Source: Lodderomyces elongisporus (Eukaryota > Ascomycota > Pichiomycetes > Serinales > Debaryomycetaceae). Taken from it: DNA of 64,000 bases. A program made the translations under genes and the position numbers. The DNA lies in contig NC_083677.1 in NCBI RefSeq assembly GCF_030384665.1, forward strand, positions 434,001 to 498,000. Direction: 5' to 3'. The notes under the pieces were generated by a model. The model was not told the origin of the DNA. It ran no database searches and was given only the letters and a program-made list of their open reading frames with translations. Positions 40,305 to 50,204 of this stretch are shown one piece after another (within the stretch, counting starts at the first letter, position 1; each line of letters starts with the position of its first letter).

Positions 40305-41049
40305 CAACAAAGATATTTATTAGGGTAAAAAAAAACAGATAGATAGATAGACACAAAAGAAAAGCCTTTTAGATATGATTTGTTGATTTGAGCTTTTAAA
40401 TCGATGGCGATATAGTATGACTTGTATGCAACAAAGGAATTGCAATAAAGAATACTATAGAAAATGTGAGAAATAAATGAGTGAAGTTTAGAAACACTTG
40501 ATGTGCGGCTCTGTGCGGCAAATTCTTTGTTTTAAAAATGAGGTTGTCTCAGTAAAAAAAAATAGAAAATATAATAATAATGATAACCTCCATCTAGCAA
40601 CACTTGCAACTCCTTGTCACACACTCTTAAACCTCCTTTTTCTCCTCCACCACCACTTCCTTTCTCCCTTTCTCCCTTCCTCCCTCCCCCAAATCTTTCA
40701 TTAATACCCGATTTTTTTGCCTATTTACTTTGAGATTGGATTTACAACTACATTTGATAGAGACCATAAAAACAATTTCATCACTTTTCATTACTGAAAG
40801 ATTCAATAAAATCCACCGATTTTAGTTCTTTCCTTTCCTTTATTTGCCAATTTTTCTTTATTTGTTTGGTATTTCAATTTCTTCAACAAAAGGGCAACTT
40901 TTCGATTTATTTACCAGTTAAATATCAGAATAAAACGATCTTACCACAACCGTCTCTTTGACACACACACACAAACACACACATATATATATATATATAT
41001 ATACAAACACAATTTTTATTCGCACAACAGCTTTTTTGAATTCTCAATA
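40305..41049. promoter_or_regulatory. Divergent promoter of TAP42 and TOA2
   Basis: This 745 bp stretch holds a pyrimidine-rich block (40610-40690), a (CA)n(TA)n microsatellite (40962-41003) and AT-rich sequence. No specific regulatory site was recognised. Confidence 0.55.
40962..41003. repeat. (CA)n(TA)n compound microsatellite
   Basis: ACACACAC units are followed by ten or so TA units, about 45 bp upstream of the TOA2 ATG, in the 5' leader or core promoter. Confidence 0.8.
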
Positions 41050-41454
41050 ATGAGCGCCCCAGCATATTACGAACTTTATAGAAGATCTACCATTGGTGTG
41101 ACACTAGCCGATGCATTGGACACTTTAATTTCCGATGAGAAAATACAACCACAGCTCGCTAACCGGATCCTCAACAATTTTGATCGTATTATAGCTGAAA
41201 ATTTAAAGAATGATGCAAACATCGCTAAGCTGAAACTTACATTCAAAGGTGATTTGGACACATATAGATTCTGCGATGATGTGTGGACATTTATTATCAA
41301 AAACGTGATTGTGAAGTTGAGCGATGTAGGTGGTGGAAGCAACAGTAATAGCAATGGTAATAGTAATAGCAACAGCAATGACAACGATTTAGAGATTAAT
41401 GTGGATAAGTTCAAGATTGTTGCTTGTAACTCGCGAAAGGCTGGTGAACTATGA
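41050..41454 (+). CDS. TOA2: Transcription factor TFIIA small subunit Toa2
   Basis: The protein has 134 residues. It begins [20 protein letters not shown], matching the four-helix N-terminus of TFIIA-gamma, and continues [20 protein letters not shown]. The C-terminal beta-barrel strands include [12 protein letters not shown] and [17 protein letters not shown]. An Asn/Ser/Gly low-complexity insert (about residues 96-115) lies between the two. Toa2 pairs with Toa1 to stabilise TBP on the TATA box. S. cerevisiae Toa2 has 122 residues, so the difference is the insert. It is divergent from TAP42. Confidence 0.96.
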   Translation: MSAPAYYELYRRSTIGVTLADALDTLISDEKIQPQLANRILNNFDRIIAENLKNDANIAKLKLTFKGDLDTYRFCDDVWTFIIKNVIVKLSDVGGGSNSNSNGNSNSNSNDNDLEINVDKFKIVACNSRKAGEL

Positions 41455-41750
41455 GAGATCTTAAAGCAGTAAAAGTCAGACTGTTATATACTTTGAAAGA
41501 TGGCTTTTATTAAAAAAAATGTAAAACAGGAAACATGATGAAAGAGGATAGCAAAACAAAAATAAATAAAAAAAACACAAGAAGATATAACAAGGTGGAA
41601 TTAAGTAAAACAATATGTCGCTGACATCTATAATGCATTTAAAGGATATATCTATAACTGTTTATCTAAATAGAAATCGACGGAGAGAATGAATATGAAA
41701 TTGAACATGAAAACATATATGAAAATGGAAATGGAACCTGACAAATACCA

Positions 41751-43133
41751 TCATTTGTTGAAGGAAATAACTGCCCATTTACCAGAACTACTCCAAAATT
41801 CTCCAATTTCGTTTCCTGCCTCTTCGTATTCTTTTATTAACTTTTCATTTAACCCATTTGGAAGTCCGACACAAACATCGGCTTTACATGTACGCAATGA
41901 CAAAATGGTCAATCCACTGTTTTGCAAGTCTTGTATTGCCTCGCTGAATGGTGTTGTCTTTGGCCACTGCAAATCGCCTGTAAGCTTTCTGTAATTCAAA
42001 TCACCTTTGAAGATTATGAGGTTGGACTTTTGCAACTCAGTGTATAAATCTTTAAACTGTGGAATAGCCCAGTAATTGTAGTCCAATGTCCAAAATGGAT
42101 GGTGATTGATGATGATTTTGTTCTCCTTAAAGTATCCATGTATTTTCTTAGATACCAATTGAATAGCTTTTGGATCATCTTTGTAGATCTGGGCAAAGAA
42201 TTCATGATCATCCAATTGACTCAAAAGGTCATCAAAGTCTTTGGGCATGGTATCACTTACAAACCATGGAATTTCCTTGCAATGTAAATGCACCTCTCCA
42301 GCCAATTGCGAATCAAGCAAAAACAAGCTCAAGATCAAGTCAGCAAAAAGTTCAAAACCAGAATTATCCAAGATAAAATCTACTCTAGTAGATCCTTGGC
42401 CCACATTTTCTTTAAGGCCGCTTTTTTGCCATGCTTTTTGCAAATCATTAACGATAATTTTCTCTTCATTTTGTTTTCTAACTTCAGCCCCTTGGACTGA
42501 TTTGATGTCCTCTAATGTGACGTTTCCAGCCAAAAGTGACAAGTCAGTGGCATTTCCCCAAAGCGAAATGTCGATAAATTCGGTAAACAACAAGTACAAC
42601 GTCTCTTCGTCGCCTTGAACTTTTTCCAATTGTTTTGATAATGTTTCATAACGTTTGCACAACTCCAACACTCCCAACTCCGATTGCTTAAATGTCTTTG
42701 TCTTTAATCTGTAAAAGACATCAAACGAGTGCCAGAATTTAGCTGTAGAACCAATAAACATATTATTGACAAACTGGTAAAGATAACACTCCAAATAAAG
42801 CCAAGGGCCGGTTTGCCAAGTAACTTTACGTTGAGTGTTCAATTTTGCTAAAGTGGTGTTGAAATGAGTCAAGTTTTCGTTCAAGTCAATTTCTTCTTCT
42901 GTAAATGGCCGAACAACTAAATCGTTTTGGAAGTCCAGTAATAATTGTTTCAATTGAGTAAGGATCAGCTCTCCAGACTCCCTAATCTCTGGATGTGATT
43001 GACCCTCATCTTCAATTGTTTGTTGAACATCGTCAATTGCACCTTGTATGATGGTGGGCCAACGCTTGTGCACGGTAGGGTACGCAAACGATCTCTTGTC
43101 GTCGTTGTAGTATGGTGGAGGTAATGGAGACAT
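41751..43133 (-). CDS. HRT2: DUF89/ARMT1-type metal-dependent phosphatase (YMR027W/Hrt2-like)
   Basis: The protein has 460 residues. Two signature blocks are visible: RVDFILDNSGFELFADLILS (about residues 248-267), which holds the Asp-Asn metal ligands, and FKGDLNYRKLTGDLQW (about 373-388), the third ligand block. This is the pattern of human ARMT1 and yeast YMR027W, which act as damage-control phosphatases on phosphosugars such as fructose 1-phosphate. The N-terminal ~130 residues form the helical domain (WQTGPWLYLECYLYQ). The substrate in this species is inferred from the family only. Convergent with TOA2; the ATG at 43131-43133 is the first in frame. Confidence 0.88.
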   Translation of the reverse strand: MSPLPPPYYNDDKRSFAYPTVHKRWPTIIQGAIDDVQQTIEDEGQSHPEIRESGELILTQLKQLLLDFQNDLVVRPFTEEEIDLNENLTHFNTTLAKLNTQRKVTWQTGPWLYLECYLYQFVNNMFIGSTAKFWHSFDVFYRLKTKTFKQSELGVLELCKRYETLSKQLEKVQGDEETLYLLFTEFIDISLWGNATDLSLLAGNVTLEDIKSVQGAEVRKQNEEKIIVNDLQKAWQKSGLKENVGQGSTRVDFILDNSGFELFADLILSLFLLDSQLAGEVHLHCKEIPWFVSDTMPKDFDDLLSQLDDHEFFAQIYKDDPKAIQLVSKKIHGYFKENKIIINHHPFWTLDYNYWAIPQFKDLYTELQKSNLIIFKGDLNYRKLTGDLQWPKTTPFSEAIQDLQNSGLTILSLRTCKADVCVGLPNGLNEKLIKEYEEAGNEIGEFWSSSGKWAVISFNK

Positions 43134-44369
43134 GGCGAATGAAACAATTAAACCTTTTTATCCTATAAGTGGAGAATGTGGTTGCCAAAATTATATGTAC
43201 AAAAAAAAAAAAACCAAAAATTATTTTTTGGAAATCAGTCTAAACAAGTTCAAACTGAACCGGGAGATGGAGCAGGAGGGGGGGGGGGGGGGAGCGTTGT
43301 TGAGCGGAAGGGTATTAAAGGGGGTGGAAAAAGAGGAAAGATTTATGCTTATAAGAGCAAAAGAAAAGAAAATAATAAAAGTACAAATACAAATACCAAC
43401 ACAAACTCAAACTCAAGCTCAAGCTCAAGCGCAAGCACAAATAAAAGAGAAAAAGAAAAGAAAAAGGTAATTGAAAAAGAGAGGGCAAAAAAATGTTAAA
43501 GCGGTTCTTGCAATATTGTCGACACTCTGAAATGCTGTAATTCAAGCAAGTACTCAATTAGCCACAAAAGATTACTGATCCATTGATCAGGTAGTACTAT
43601 ATAACCGTGAATAATGAGTCAAAGTATACTTTCTTTTCCTCTTTGTTTATATGCATTGTCATGTGTGGGGAGTTTTTAAAGTGATACGAGGATGGTTGCC
43701 ACACCAAGTACTCCCTACTGAGGCTCTCTAAAGAGCAAAGCTTTTACAACACAATCAATCATCAGCATTAACATCGAAATTGACATCACCATCAATCACA
43801 ACGCTGATCACAAAAGAAAAAAAAAAGATTACAGTTAATTGACCTAGATATATTCACTTGTATTCTTTAAATATATAAAAAAAAAGTATAAAATAATTTA
43901 TAATAATTCAGTAGTAATGATGAAAAAGTTATAATTGTAATTGATAGATATAAAAAAAAAAATAGGTTGTGAGATGGGTTGAGTTTCAAATGAAAGCTAA
44001 AAAATAAAACAGATAAAAAATTTTCAAATCAAGTAGAATATAAATGTAGTAATAGTAATAGTAATAGTAGTAACAAGTAGTATAATGGTAAAGCAACAAC
44101 AGTATAAATGGATGTTTGATAATAGCCGTCCACTCATCAAAACTTTTTTCTAAATGGTGATCAAGGTGAAAAAAGACAATTAAGCGAAGCTAGCAAAGAC
44201 GGTGATCACAATTTTGAAGAGTGAGAGCAAAGCTATTATCATATGGGGTGGTGGTTGTCTCCGTGTTGGTGGTGGTGGTGGTGTTAATTGTAGAGTAACA
44301 AAAACAAACAAATCAAATAAAAAAAATTAAACAAATCAAAAAAATCAAATTCTCTTCAATATACTTCAC
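43134..44369. other. 1.24 kb gap, HRT2 promoter and NHP6 tail 3' side
   Basis: This gap contains a G15 run (43278-43292), a CAAGCT/CAAACT repeat patch (43400-43440), AT-rich sequence and (GTAATA) units (44048-44075). Short frames of 107-112 codons cross the G15 tract but have no coding character. No gene was supportable. Confidence 0.55.
43278..43292. repeat. G15 homopolymer
   Basis: An uninterrupted run of 15 G lies about 145 bp upstream of the HRT2 start codon, on the opposite strand to the gene. Runs of this length are rare in AT-rich yeast DNA. Confidence 0.8.
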
Positions 44370-44780
44370 TTACATCCAGAAATCCTTTTGGAATCCATAG
44401 TCATAGTATTCAGAGTTCTGGCCTTGACCTGGGTGTGGTGGTTGTCCTTGTTGTCCTTGACCTTGACCTTGTTGAGGTTGTTGGTTAGGATTTTGAGGTT
44501 GTTGTTGTTGTTGAAGTGGTTGGTTTGGATTTTGGTATTGTGGTTGATATTGATAAGGATAATGAGATTGTTGTTGTTGATAAGGTTGTTGTTGAAATTG
44601 AGGAAGGTTTGGAGGAGGTGGTTGTTGGTAGTGTTGAGGTGGCAATTGTTGGTAAGGTTGTTGTTGTTGAGTGATATGGGGTGCTTGTTGTTGGTGGAGA
44701 GGTGGTGTGGGTTGGTGATGAATTTGAGCACTACTGGCACTACTATTTTGTTTTTGTGTCTTTGCTGCTTCTAAACTGAG
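44370..44780 (-). other. Q/P/Y-rich 136-codon frame joined to NHP6 by a -1 shift
   Basis: This frame opens at 44780, inside the end of NHP6, and runs 136 codons to TAA at 44370-44372. It has no in-frame ATG before its last sense codon, so it cannot stand as an independent AUG-started gene. Its product would be Q/P/N/Y rich, with YPYQYQPQYQNPNQPLQQQ and GQGQGQQGQ segments and a non-repetitive end NSEYYDYGFQKDFWM. The joint lies on A9, in the form A_AAA_AAC, the standard -1 slippery heptamer. It could be a programmed -1 frameshift extension, a one-base sequencing error in A9 that hides a longer HMG-box protein, or a relic. CAA-type repeats lack stops in every frame on this strand, so the openness alone is weak evidence. 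Confidence 0.45.
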
Positions 44781-45052
44781 TTTTTTTTTGCATACTCGGC
44801 TTTCTCTTTCTCGTATCTCTTTTTGTCAGCCTCAGCCTTGTTCTCGTATGGCACCTTGTCCTCGGAACCTAAAGCCTTCCATTTCTCACCCAACAACTTA
44901 CCAACTTGACCAAAGGTAATACCTGGGTTTTCAGCTCTAACAATGTCTCTGTTTTCGTTAGCAAAGAACATGTATGCAGAGAGAGATCTCTTTGGTGCAT
45001 CTGGATCCTTCTTCTTTCTAGAAGATTTCTTTCTTTCACCTGCGGCAGCCAT
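44771..45052 (-). CDS. NHP6: HMG-box nonhistone chromatin protein Nhp6
   Basis: The protein has 93 residues, the usual length for yeast Nhp6. A basic N-terminus ([20 protein letters not shown]) precedes one HMG box: [40 protein letters not shown] and [20 protein letters not shown]. Nhp6 bends DNA in the minor groove and helps FACT and SWI/SNF at promoters. The frame closes KKNSV-stop just after A9; the A_AAA_AAC heptamer at 44780-44786 would allow a -1 shift into the long Q-rich frame listed separately. The 5' side faces a 3 kb gene-free region. The annotated length is safe; the extension is uncertain. Confidence 0.95.
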   Translation of the reverse strand: MAAAGERKKSSRKKKDPDAPKRSLSAYMFFANENRDIVRAENPGITFGQVGKLLGEKWKALGSEDKVPYENKAEADKKRYEKEKAEYAKKNSV

Positions 45053-48000
45053 ATTGTTGTTTTTTTTTAGATTATTCTAATTCAATGGACTATAATTAAC
45101 AAAGTATTAGTATATATGCAATTGCCGGTTGATGACTATGATTGTAGATGTATATATATATGTGTATGAATATATATATATATATATCAGAACTCAGTAT
45201 CAGTAACAATGATATACAAGAAAAGATGTTTTGATAGTGAAGAACCAAAAAGAAAGTGAAAGTAGTAGAAGAAAAAAAAGAGAGAAAGAAGAAAATAAGT
45301 GTCTGAATCTGAATAATATATGAAAGAGATCCCACTCACTCTCGAGACGTAGACTTGGACACAAACACACTCATGTACTATATGGACGTGGTGGTGGTTG
45401 TTGTTGTTGTTGTTGTTATGATTGTTGTGGTTTTCGAAATTGCACAATACAAAGTGTAAACAAAAACACTGTGCTTAATACAATTTTGGCGTTTAGTGTA
45501 TCTGAATTTACCAAGACAATTAGTCGCAGTAGACTAAAGAAAGTGCGCGACTTTGTGCAACAGCATATAGCAATGTGTATGTTTGGGTGTAAGTGTAGAT
45601 GTGCAAAGTAGTGTAAATGTGTCTAAGAACGTGTACTTCGCGTTAATGTAATCTGTGTGTGTGCGTGTTTGCGTCTGAGTCTCTCTATCTCTCTCTCTTA
45701 ATATATCCTGGTCGTGCACAATTGGTAAAAAAACAAAATTGCGTCGACATCAGCATTAAGTGAGCGGGGACAAGAAAGGGAGAAAAAAAAAATTGTTCGC
45801 GCATGTGCAAACACACAACCAATTTTTTTTTCCCCCTCTCTCTTTCATGTTTCCCATTTCCCAGTTCCCATTTCATAGTCAAATTCAAATTCCCACTCTT
45901 TCCATATTTCCCAAAATTTTTTTTTCCCCCCAAATTTTTTTTCTCAAGCTTCCCACAGTACCTAAAATTCTCCTCCCAGAAACTTTCACTATTCCAAAAT
46001 GAAAAAGAAAAATTTGTTGTAAGAAACAAAATCGCAATATTCAAACTCAACACATTCACTAATGTGTATTCTCTAATGTAGGAGATAATAGCACCTAAGA
46101 ACACACACACATATACATATATACATATATACATATATGTCCTTTTTTTGGAAAAGGTCAATTGACTTATTAGCTAAACTGTCTCAAGTGCCTTGATTAG
46201 CTCAGCTCTGAAATGTGTAGCATTTGACAATTTTCTAGATTCCAACTCTTGCACTTCCAATATGGGACTATCTGGGCTGTTGTTCGTTCCTTCTCTTTTC
46301 TTTCTTCATTTTTTATTTTTCGTTTTCCTTGTATTGGTAGATATAATCGATAGTTCCAATTGTCGTGTATAGAGTTGTTAACCTTGCATTGTCAAATATT
46401 TCGTTGTTGAGCTTTTACTAAAGTTTGGCTTGTTTCCAAGGGCAATTGCAGTTTAGCTATTAGCCATTGAGTAATGTGTATGTGTATGTGTCTAGCATGC
46501 GGTGTGTTGAGTACTGAATACTGAGTAGTGAGCTATGAATTCTGGGTTCTAGGTTCGAGTGGAAACACTGGTATGATTGTATCCTTCTTCTTCTTCTCTT
46601 TCTTTCCTTGTTGATGATACTGTGTTGTGTACATATATAGATAGATATATATATATGTTTACATATTTATATATATATATAAGGCACAGTCGTTAGTTGT
46701 GTGTGTGCATGTATACATACTGTTTGTTTGTCTGCTACTATGTGGAAACAACTACTACTCCTTAAAATTAACTATGTATCACTTGTTAGTAGTAGTTAGT
46801 AGTAATAGTATCTGTTGTTAGTAGTAGTTAGTAAAAGGACAGTGTATATATTTTTGAGTAGTGGACGAGACTATGTGTAAAATTTATATAGTGGTGAGAT
46901 TTTGTATTACTTGGTGCTACCATATAACTCCCAACATCCTCAACCCCCCTAATTAGTCGTTGTAGGCAATAGAGGTAGTGCGCAATTGCACAATTTCATA
47001 TTCTTTTGTTTACACTTGTTATGTAAATGGCTGGAAGATTGCTGAAAGGGGAGATAGCTAAGAGAGGAAAAGGGAATAAAAAATAATAATAATAATAATG
47101 AGAGGGAAAGAGTTAGAGTAAGAGTGAGAGAGAAAGAGGGAGGCGAGAGATGATAGCTACCACACTTGTTTCGGCACACTGTGTAGCCAGCATAATTCGT
47201 TTCCAAGTGCAAGTATCAACATTGGTAACACATTGCACACGCTCTCTCACTCGCACACACATTCTCTCCCCCTTCTCCTCTCTTTGTCTATACCAAACTC
47301 ACCAACTCATCCCCTCAAGTTTACTCAAGTTTACTCAAGTGGATGCTCACTGAGTATAGCAAGTTGTAATACCAGTCTATTTCATTAGAAATGGGTAAGA
47401 AAAGGAAAAGTCGTAATTGATACTTTAGTGTGTATATACAGAGTAATTTTTTGGTAAATAGTTCAAGATTCTCTCCGAAGTGTTTGTATGAGTTTTGCAC
47501 CAAATTTTACTAAAAACTGTGCGAAAAGCAACTCCAATCTTTAGACCATAGTTTCTCAATAGTTAAAAATAATACTATTTGTTTCTCAAAAATTATTAAA
47601 CAAAGATCAGCCAAAATTGAAACATCAATTCAGCATTTTTAAACTTGCTACAAAAGTTACTCAATTCTTCCATGGTCCATGGTTATACCTTTATTCGATA
47701 TATACAAAAAAAAAGGAAAGCTTTGTCGTTTATGGTCTTCTCTATTCGCTTCCCTAATTAGTCACGTGACTATTAGAATATCACAATGTAGCTTTTTCAT
47801 TTTACTCGATGTAGCAAAGTATGCGGCTTTATTAAACTACACACATCCACACACATTTTTAAACACACAATTTTAAGCACACATACCAGAGCGCATCATA
47901 CGCAATTTTCATGCTTGACTTTATAGAACTTCATTTTTACGCAAAGGTCCCCAATTTTCATCACGAGCCCTAATTCCCTTTCCTCTTCCCCTTCCACACA

Positions 48001-48056
48001 CACACATACACACTTACACGCACGTCTTTTTTTGTACTTTACCAAACCACATATTG
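45053..48056. other. 3.0 kb gene-free region between NHP6 and the RXT2-like gene
   Basis: This is a divergent intergenic region. Repeats include AT runs (45150-45185), a GTT tract (45395-45418), ACATAT units (46105-46138), TA runs (46640-46682), TAGTAG/TTAGTAG patches (46785-46830) and CA-rich runs near 47990-48015. A perfect palindrome GTCACGTGAC lies at 47761-47770. The best frame (45685-46161, minus) starts with TTG and is low-complexity, so it is not called. No RNA gene was recognised. It is long for a promoter in this yeast. Confidence 0.5.
47761..47770. promoter_or_regulatory. GTCACGTGAC palindrome upstream of the RXT2-like gene
   Basis: This perfect 10-bp palindrome contains CACGTG at 47763-47768, about 290 bp upstream of the start codon. 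It matches the extended (R)TCACGTGA(Y) motif bound by Cbf1-type bHLH factors. Binding is inferred. Confidence 0.65.
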
Positions 48057-49130
48057 ATGATGGATAGTAATTCTTTAGAAGTGATTACTAGGTTTAGAGA
48101 CACCGTATTTGCCAAGCGTCAACAACTGGCCAAAGATGGCGGTGCTACTTCCGCTCCCACTTTTGCAACAAATGAACTGGCGTCCACGGCTGAAGTGCTT
48201 CCCTTTTCGAATCGAGGTATAAAACTATTGAGCCAACATCCTTCGCTTGATGTATTGAAAACAAAGATTGTAGAGTATAAAGGTGAACCTTACTCGGTGT
48301 TAACGAATGAAACTATAGAGAGGAATAATAGAAGAAGCAAACGAAAATGGAGCGATTATTATGGCAAGAAAGCCGATTATAGTGACAAAGAAGAGAATGA
48401 ATGGCTGGATGAAGACAACGACGACGATGAAGATAATGATGACGATAGAGGAGAGGGAAGGATACATCCTTTGAAAACTGCAAGGATAGTTGAGCTTTTA
48501 TCTCCACTAAATCATCCACTGGAGCTTGTGACACACCCAGCAATCTCAAAGACATATAAGCTGCAGACTTTGAGCAAACTAGCAATGGAGTTGATTGACT
48601 TGATAGAGATTGAACAGAACAATTTGAATTGGTTGAATAAATTGCTCCAAGTGTTGAATGGTGAAGATTGGTTTTACTTGTTGGAGGAGAACTTGGGGTT
48701 AAAGGATTATGACCATGGATTAAATGACGATAAGAAAAGCTCAACAAGCGAGGAAAGAATTGGAGAGGATAAAGAAGAAAAGAATCTGGAACAAGGGCAA
48801 AAGAAAGATGCGCTTAGTGCAGATGTGACAAGCACAGCAGAGGAAAACAACAATAATGAATACGACGACGACGATGAAAATTCAGCGGACCCATTTTTTG
48901 CTCTTCCCACAGCAGTTAAGCGTTTCGAGGCTTTCCATGAACTGTTGGAACCAAAGGACGATGATGGTGGCATCAAAGAGGAACTTATAAATTATCTTCA
49001 AGTGAGCATTCAACGTCAACATGAATATATTGAGAACTTGACACAATTGCGAAATGGACTTGTGCGAGCTGATCGTCTTAAGAATGACTTGCATAAATGG
49101 GGTCAAGAAATGCACGATAGAAAGAGTTAG
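48057..49130 (+). CDS. Rxt2-like subunit of the Rpd3L histone deacetylase complex (probable)
   Basis: The protein has 357 residues from the first of two tandem ATGs (48057-48059). The N-terminus has VITRFRDTVFAKRQQLAKDG, then FSNRGIKLLSQHPSL, followed by EPYSVL and a charged KRKWSDYYGKK patch. An early helix, an NRG-K-L motif and a lysine/tryptophan patch are the pattern I associate with the N-terminal Rxt2 domain. Two acidic runs (DEDNDDDEDNDDD and NNNNEYDDDDENSADP) separate helical segments. The C-terminal helix LINYLQVSIQRQHEYIENLT is probably a complex-assembly coil. The family link is by short motifs only and could be wrong. The gene is convergent with POL30 (294 bp apart). Confidence 0.6.
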   Translation: MMDSNSLEVITRFRDTVFAKRQQLAKDGGATSAPTFATNELASTAEVLPFSNRGIKLLSQHPSLDVLKTKIVEYKGEPYSVLTNETIERNNRRSKRKWSDYYGKKADYSDKEENEWLDEDNDDDEDNDDDRGEGRIHPLKTARIVELLSPLNHPLELVTHPAISKTYKLQTLSKLAMELIDLIEIEQNNLNWLNKLLQVLNGEDWFYLLEENLGLKDYDHGLNDDKKSSTSEERIGEDKEEKNLEQGQKKDALSADVTSTAEENNNNEYDDDDENSADPFFALPTAVKRFEAFHELLEPKDDDGGIKEELINYLQVSIQRQHEYIENLTQLRNGLVRADRLKNDLHKWGQEMHDRKS

Positions 49131-49292
49131 TAGAGTTTTTTTTCTTTTAGTTTAGTTTTATTTTATTTTATTTTTTTTAAAAAAAATTATATGGTTATTT
49201 TGATGTTAAAAGTGCTATTGGAGTTGATTATTTTGACAGCAAAGGCAAACTACAATTCTTGTTACTATGCTCAGTTGAGCACATTGATTTAT

Positions 49293-49336
49293 TTCTGTTC
49301 TGTTCTGTTCTGTTCTGTTCTGTTCTGTTCTGTTCT
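49293..49336. repeat. (TTCTG)n pentanucleotide tandem repeat
   Basis: About nine perfect TTCTG units lie between the RXT2-like and POL30 stops, in shared 3' sequence. The perfection suggests a recent origin. Confidence 0.9.
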
Positions 49337-49424
49337 TTTATTTACTTTTTGTGAGTTGTTGTTGTTGCTTTCACAATCTTACCAATAGTTTCTATTACTT
49401 ATATTACTAATTATATTATTAAAC

Positions 49425-50204
49425 TTATTCATCTTCGTCGAATTTAGGCGCCAAGTAGAACCTCAAGTATCCCCCAACAGCCAATTTGAATTCAAACAAT
49501 GCAGGTGTCTTGTCAGCCAACTTGATAGTGATTGAGCTAGATAAACTTGCACCTTTCACAATATCATTCAAGTATTTGAGTCCAAATGTCAAATCGACTG
49601 GGTTGTCCAAATGCACGCTAACACTTTCATCTGGCTTTTCGATATCTGTGTATGGTTTCAACACAACACTTCCACTACCAGTTTCACCTTCCGAAGTGAA
49701 CTTTACCGAGTCTTTAGTAACAATGATGTTTAATGATTCACTCAAGTTTTTCAAATCTCTAACGATTTTGGAAAACTCGGCACTTGGCATATTGATCACT
49801 GAGTCGTAGTCCATATCGTCGATTTTCAAGAATTCCGAATCGATATTCATCAACTTTAAATTGTATTCACTAACCCTTTCTCTTTTCTTGTCTTCAAAGA
49901 TGGTCATCACACTATCTGGGTTTTCATCAGCCAACAAGGTCAAGTAATCTTCGTTTTGGCCACACTTGATGATCTTGCTAAAACTTTCCAAGTCAATACC
50001 CAATGTCACGTCTCTGTCACATCTATATTCGCTAAATGCGGTTTGGCCAACCAATAATGAGACAAGCAAGACTCGCGAGTCGTCGACTGCTTGCACGGTG
50101 ATACCGTGTTCTGTACAGTTGAAATTACACAATTTGACAGAGTCCTTAATGGCATCAACGATTTTCTTCAAGAATGTTGATTCATCGAATTTTCCTTCCA
50201 ACAT
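49425..50204 (-). CDS. POL30: Proliferating cell nuclear antigen, Pol30
   Basis: The protein has 259 residues, the PCNA length. Start MLEGKFDESTFLKKIVDAIK; landmarks are CTEHGITVQAVDDSRVLLVS, GQTAFSEYRCDRDVTLGIDL, the interdomain connector region around residues 119-134 (MNIDSEFLKIDDMDYDS) and the C-terminal APKFDEDE. Lys164, the damage-inducible ubiquitin site, is present (IIVTKDSVK). The homotrimer clamps DNA and tethers polymerase delta, Fen1 and repair factors. An MCB box (ACGCGT) 314 bp upstream suggests G1/S expression. Confidence 0.98.
   Translation of the reverse strand: MLEGKFDESTFLKKIVDAIKDSVKLCNFNCTEHGITVQAVDDSRVLLVSLLVGQTAFSEYRCDRDVTLGIDLESFSKIIKCGQNEDYLTLLADENPDSVMTIFEDKKRERVSEYNLKLMNIDSEFLKIDDMDYDSVINMPSAEFSKIVRDLKNLSESLNIIVTKDSVKFTSEGETGSGSVVLKPYTDIEKPDESVSVHLDNPVDLTFGLKYLNDIVKGASLSSSITIKLADKTPALFEFKLAVGGYLRFYLAPKFDEDE

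Noticed and set aside
44366..44740. 124-codon Asn-rich frame overlapping the Q-rich tail after NHP6
   Set aside because: A shadow in the third frame of CAA-type repeats; it lacks the Q/P/Y pattern and joins no gene.
45685..46161. 158-codon minus-strand frame
   Set aside because: Starts with TTG and consists of microsatellite-derived and A/T-run-derived residues; no coding signal.
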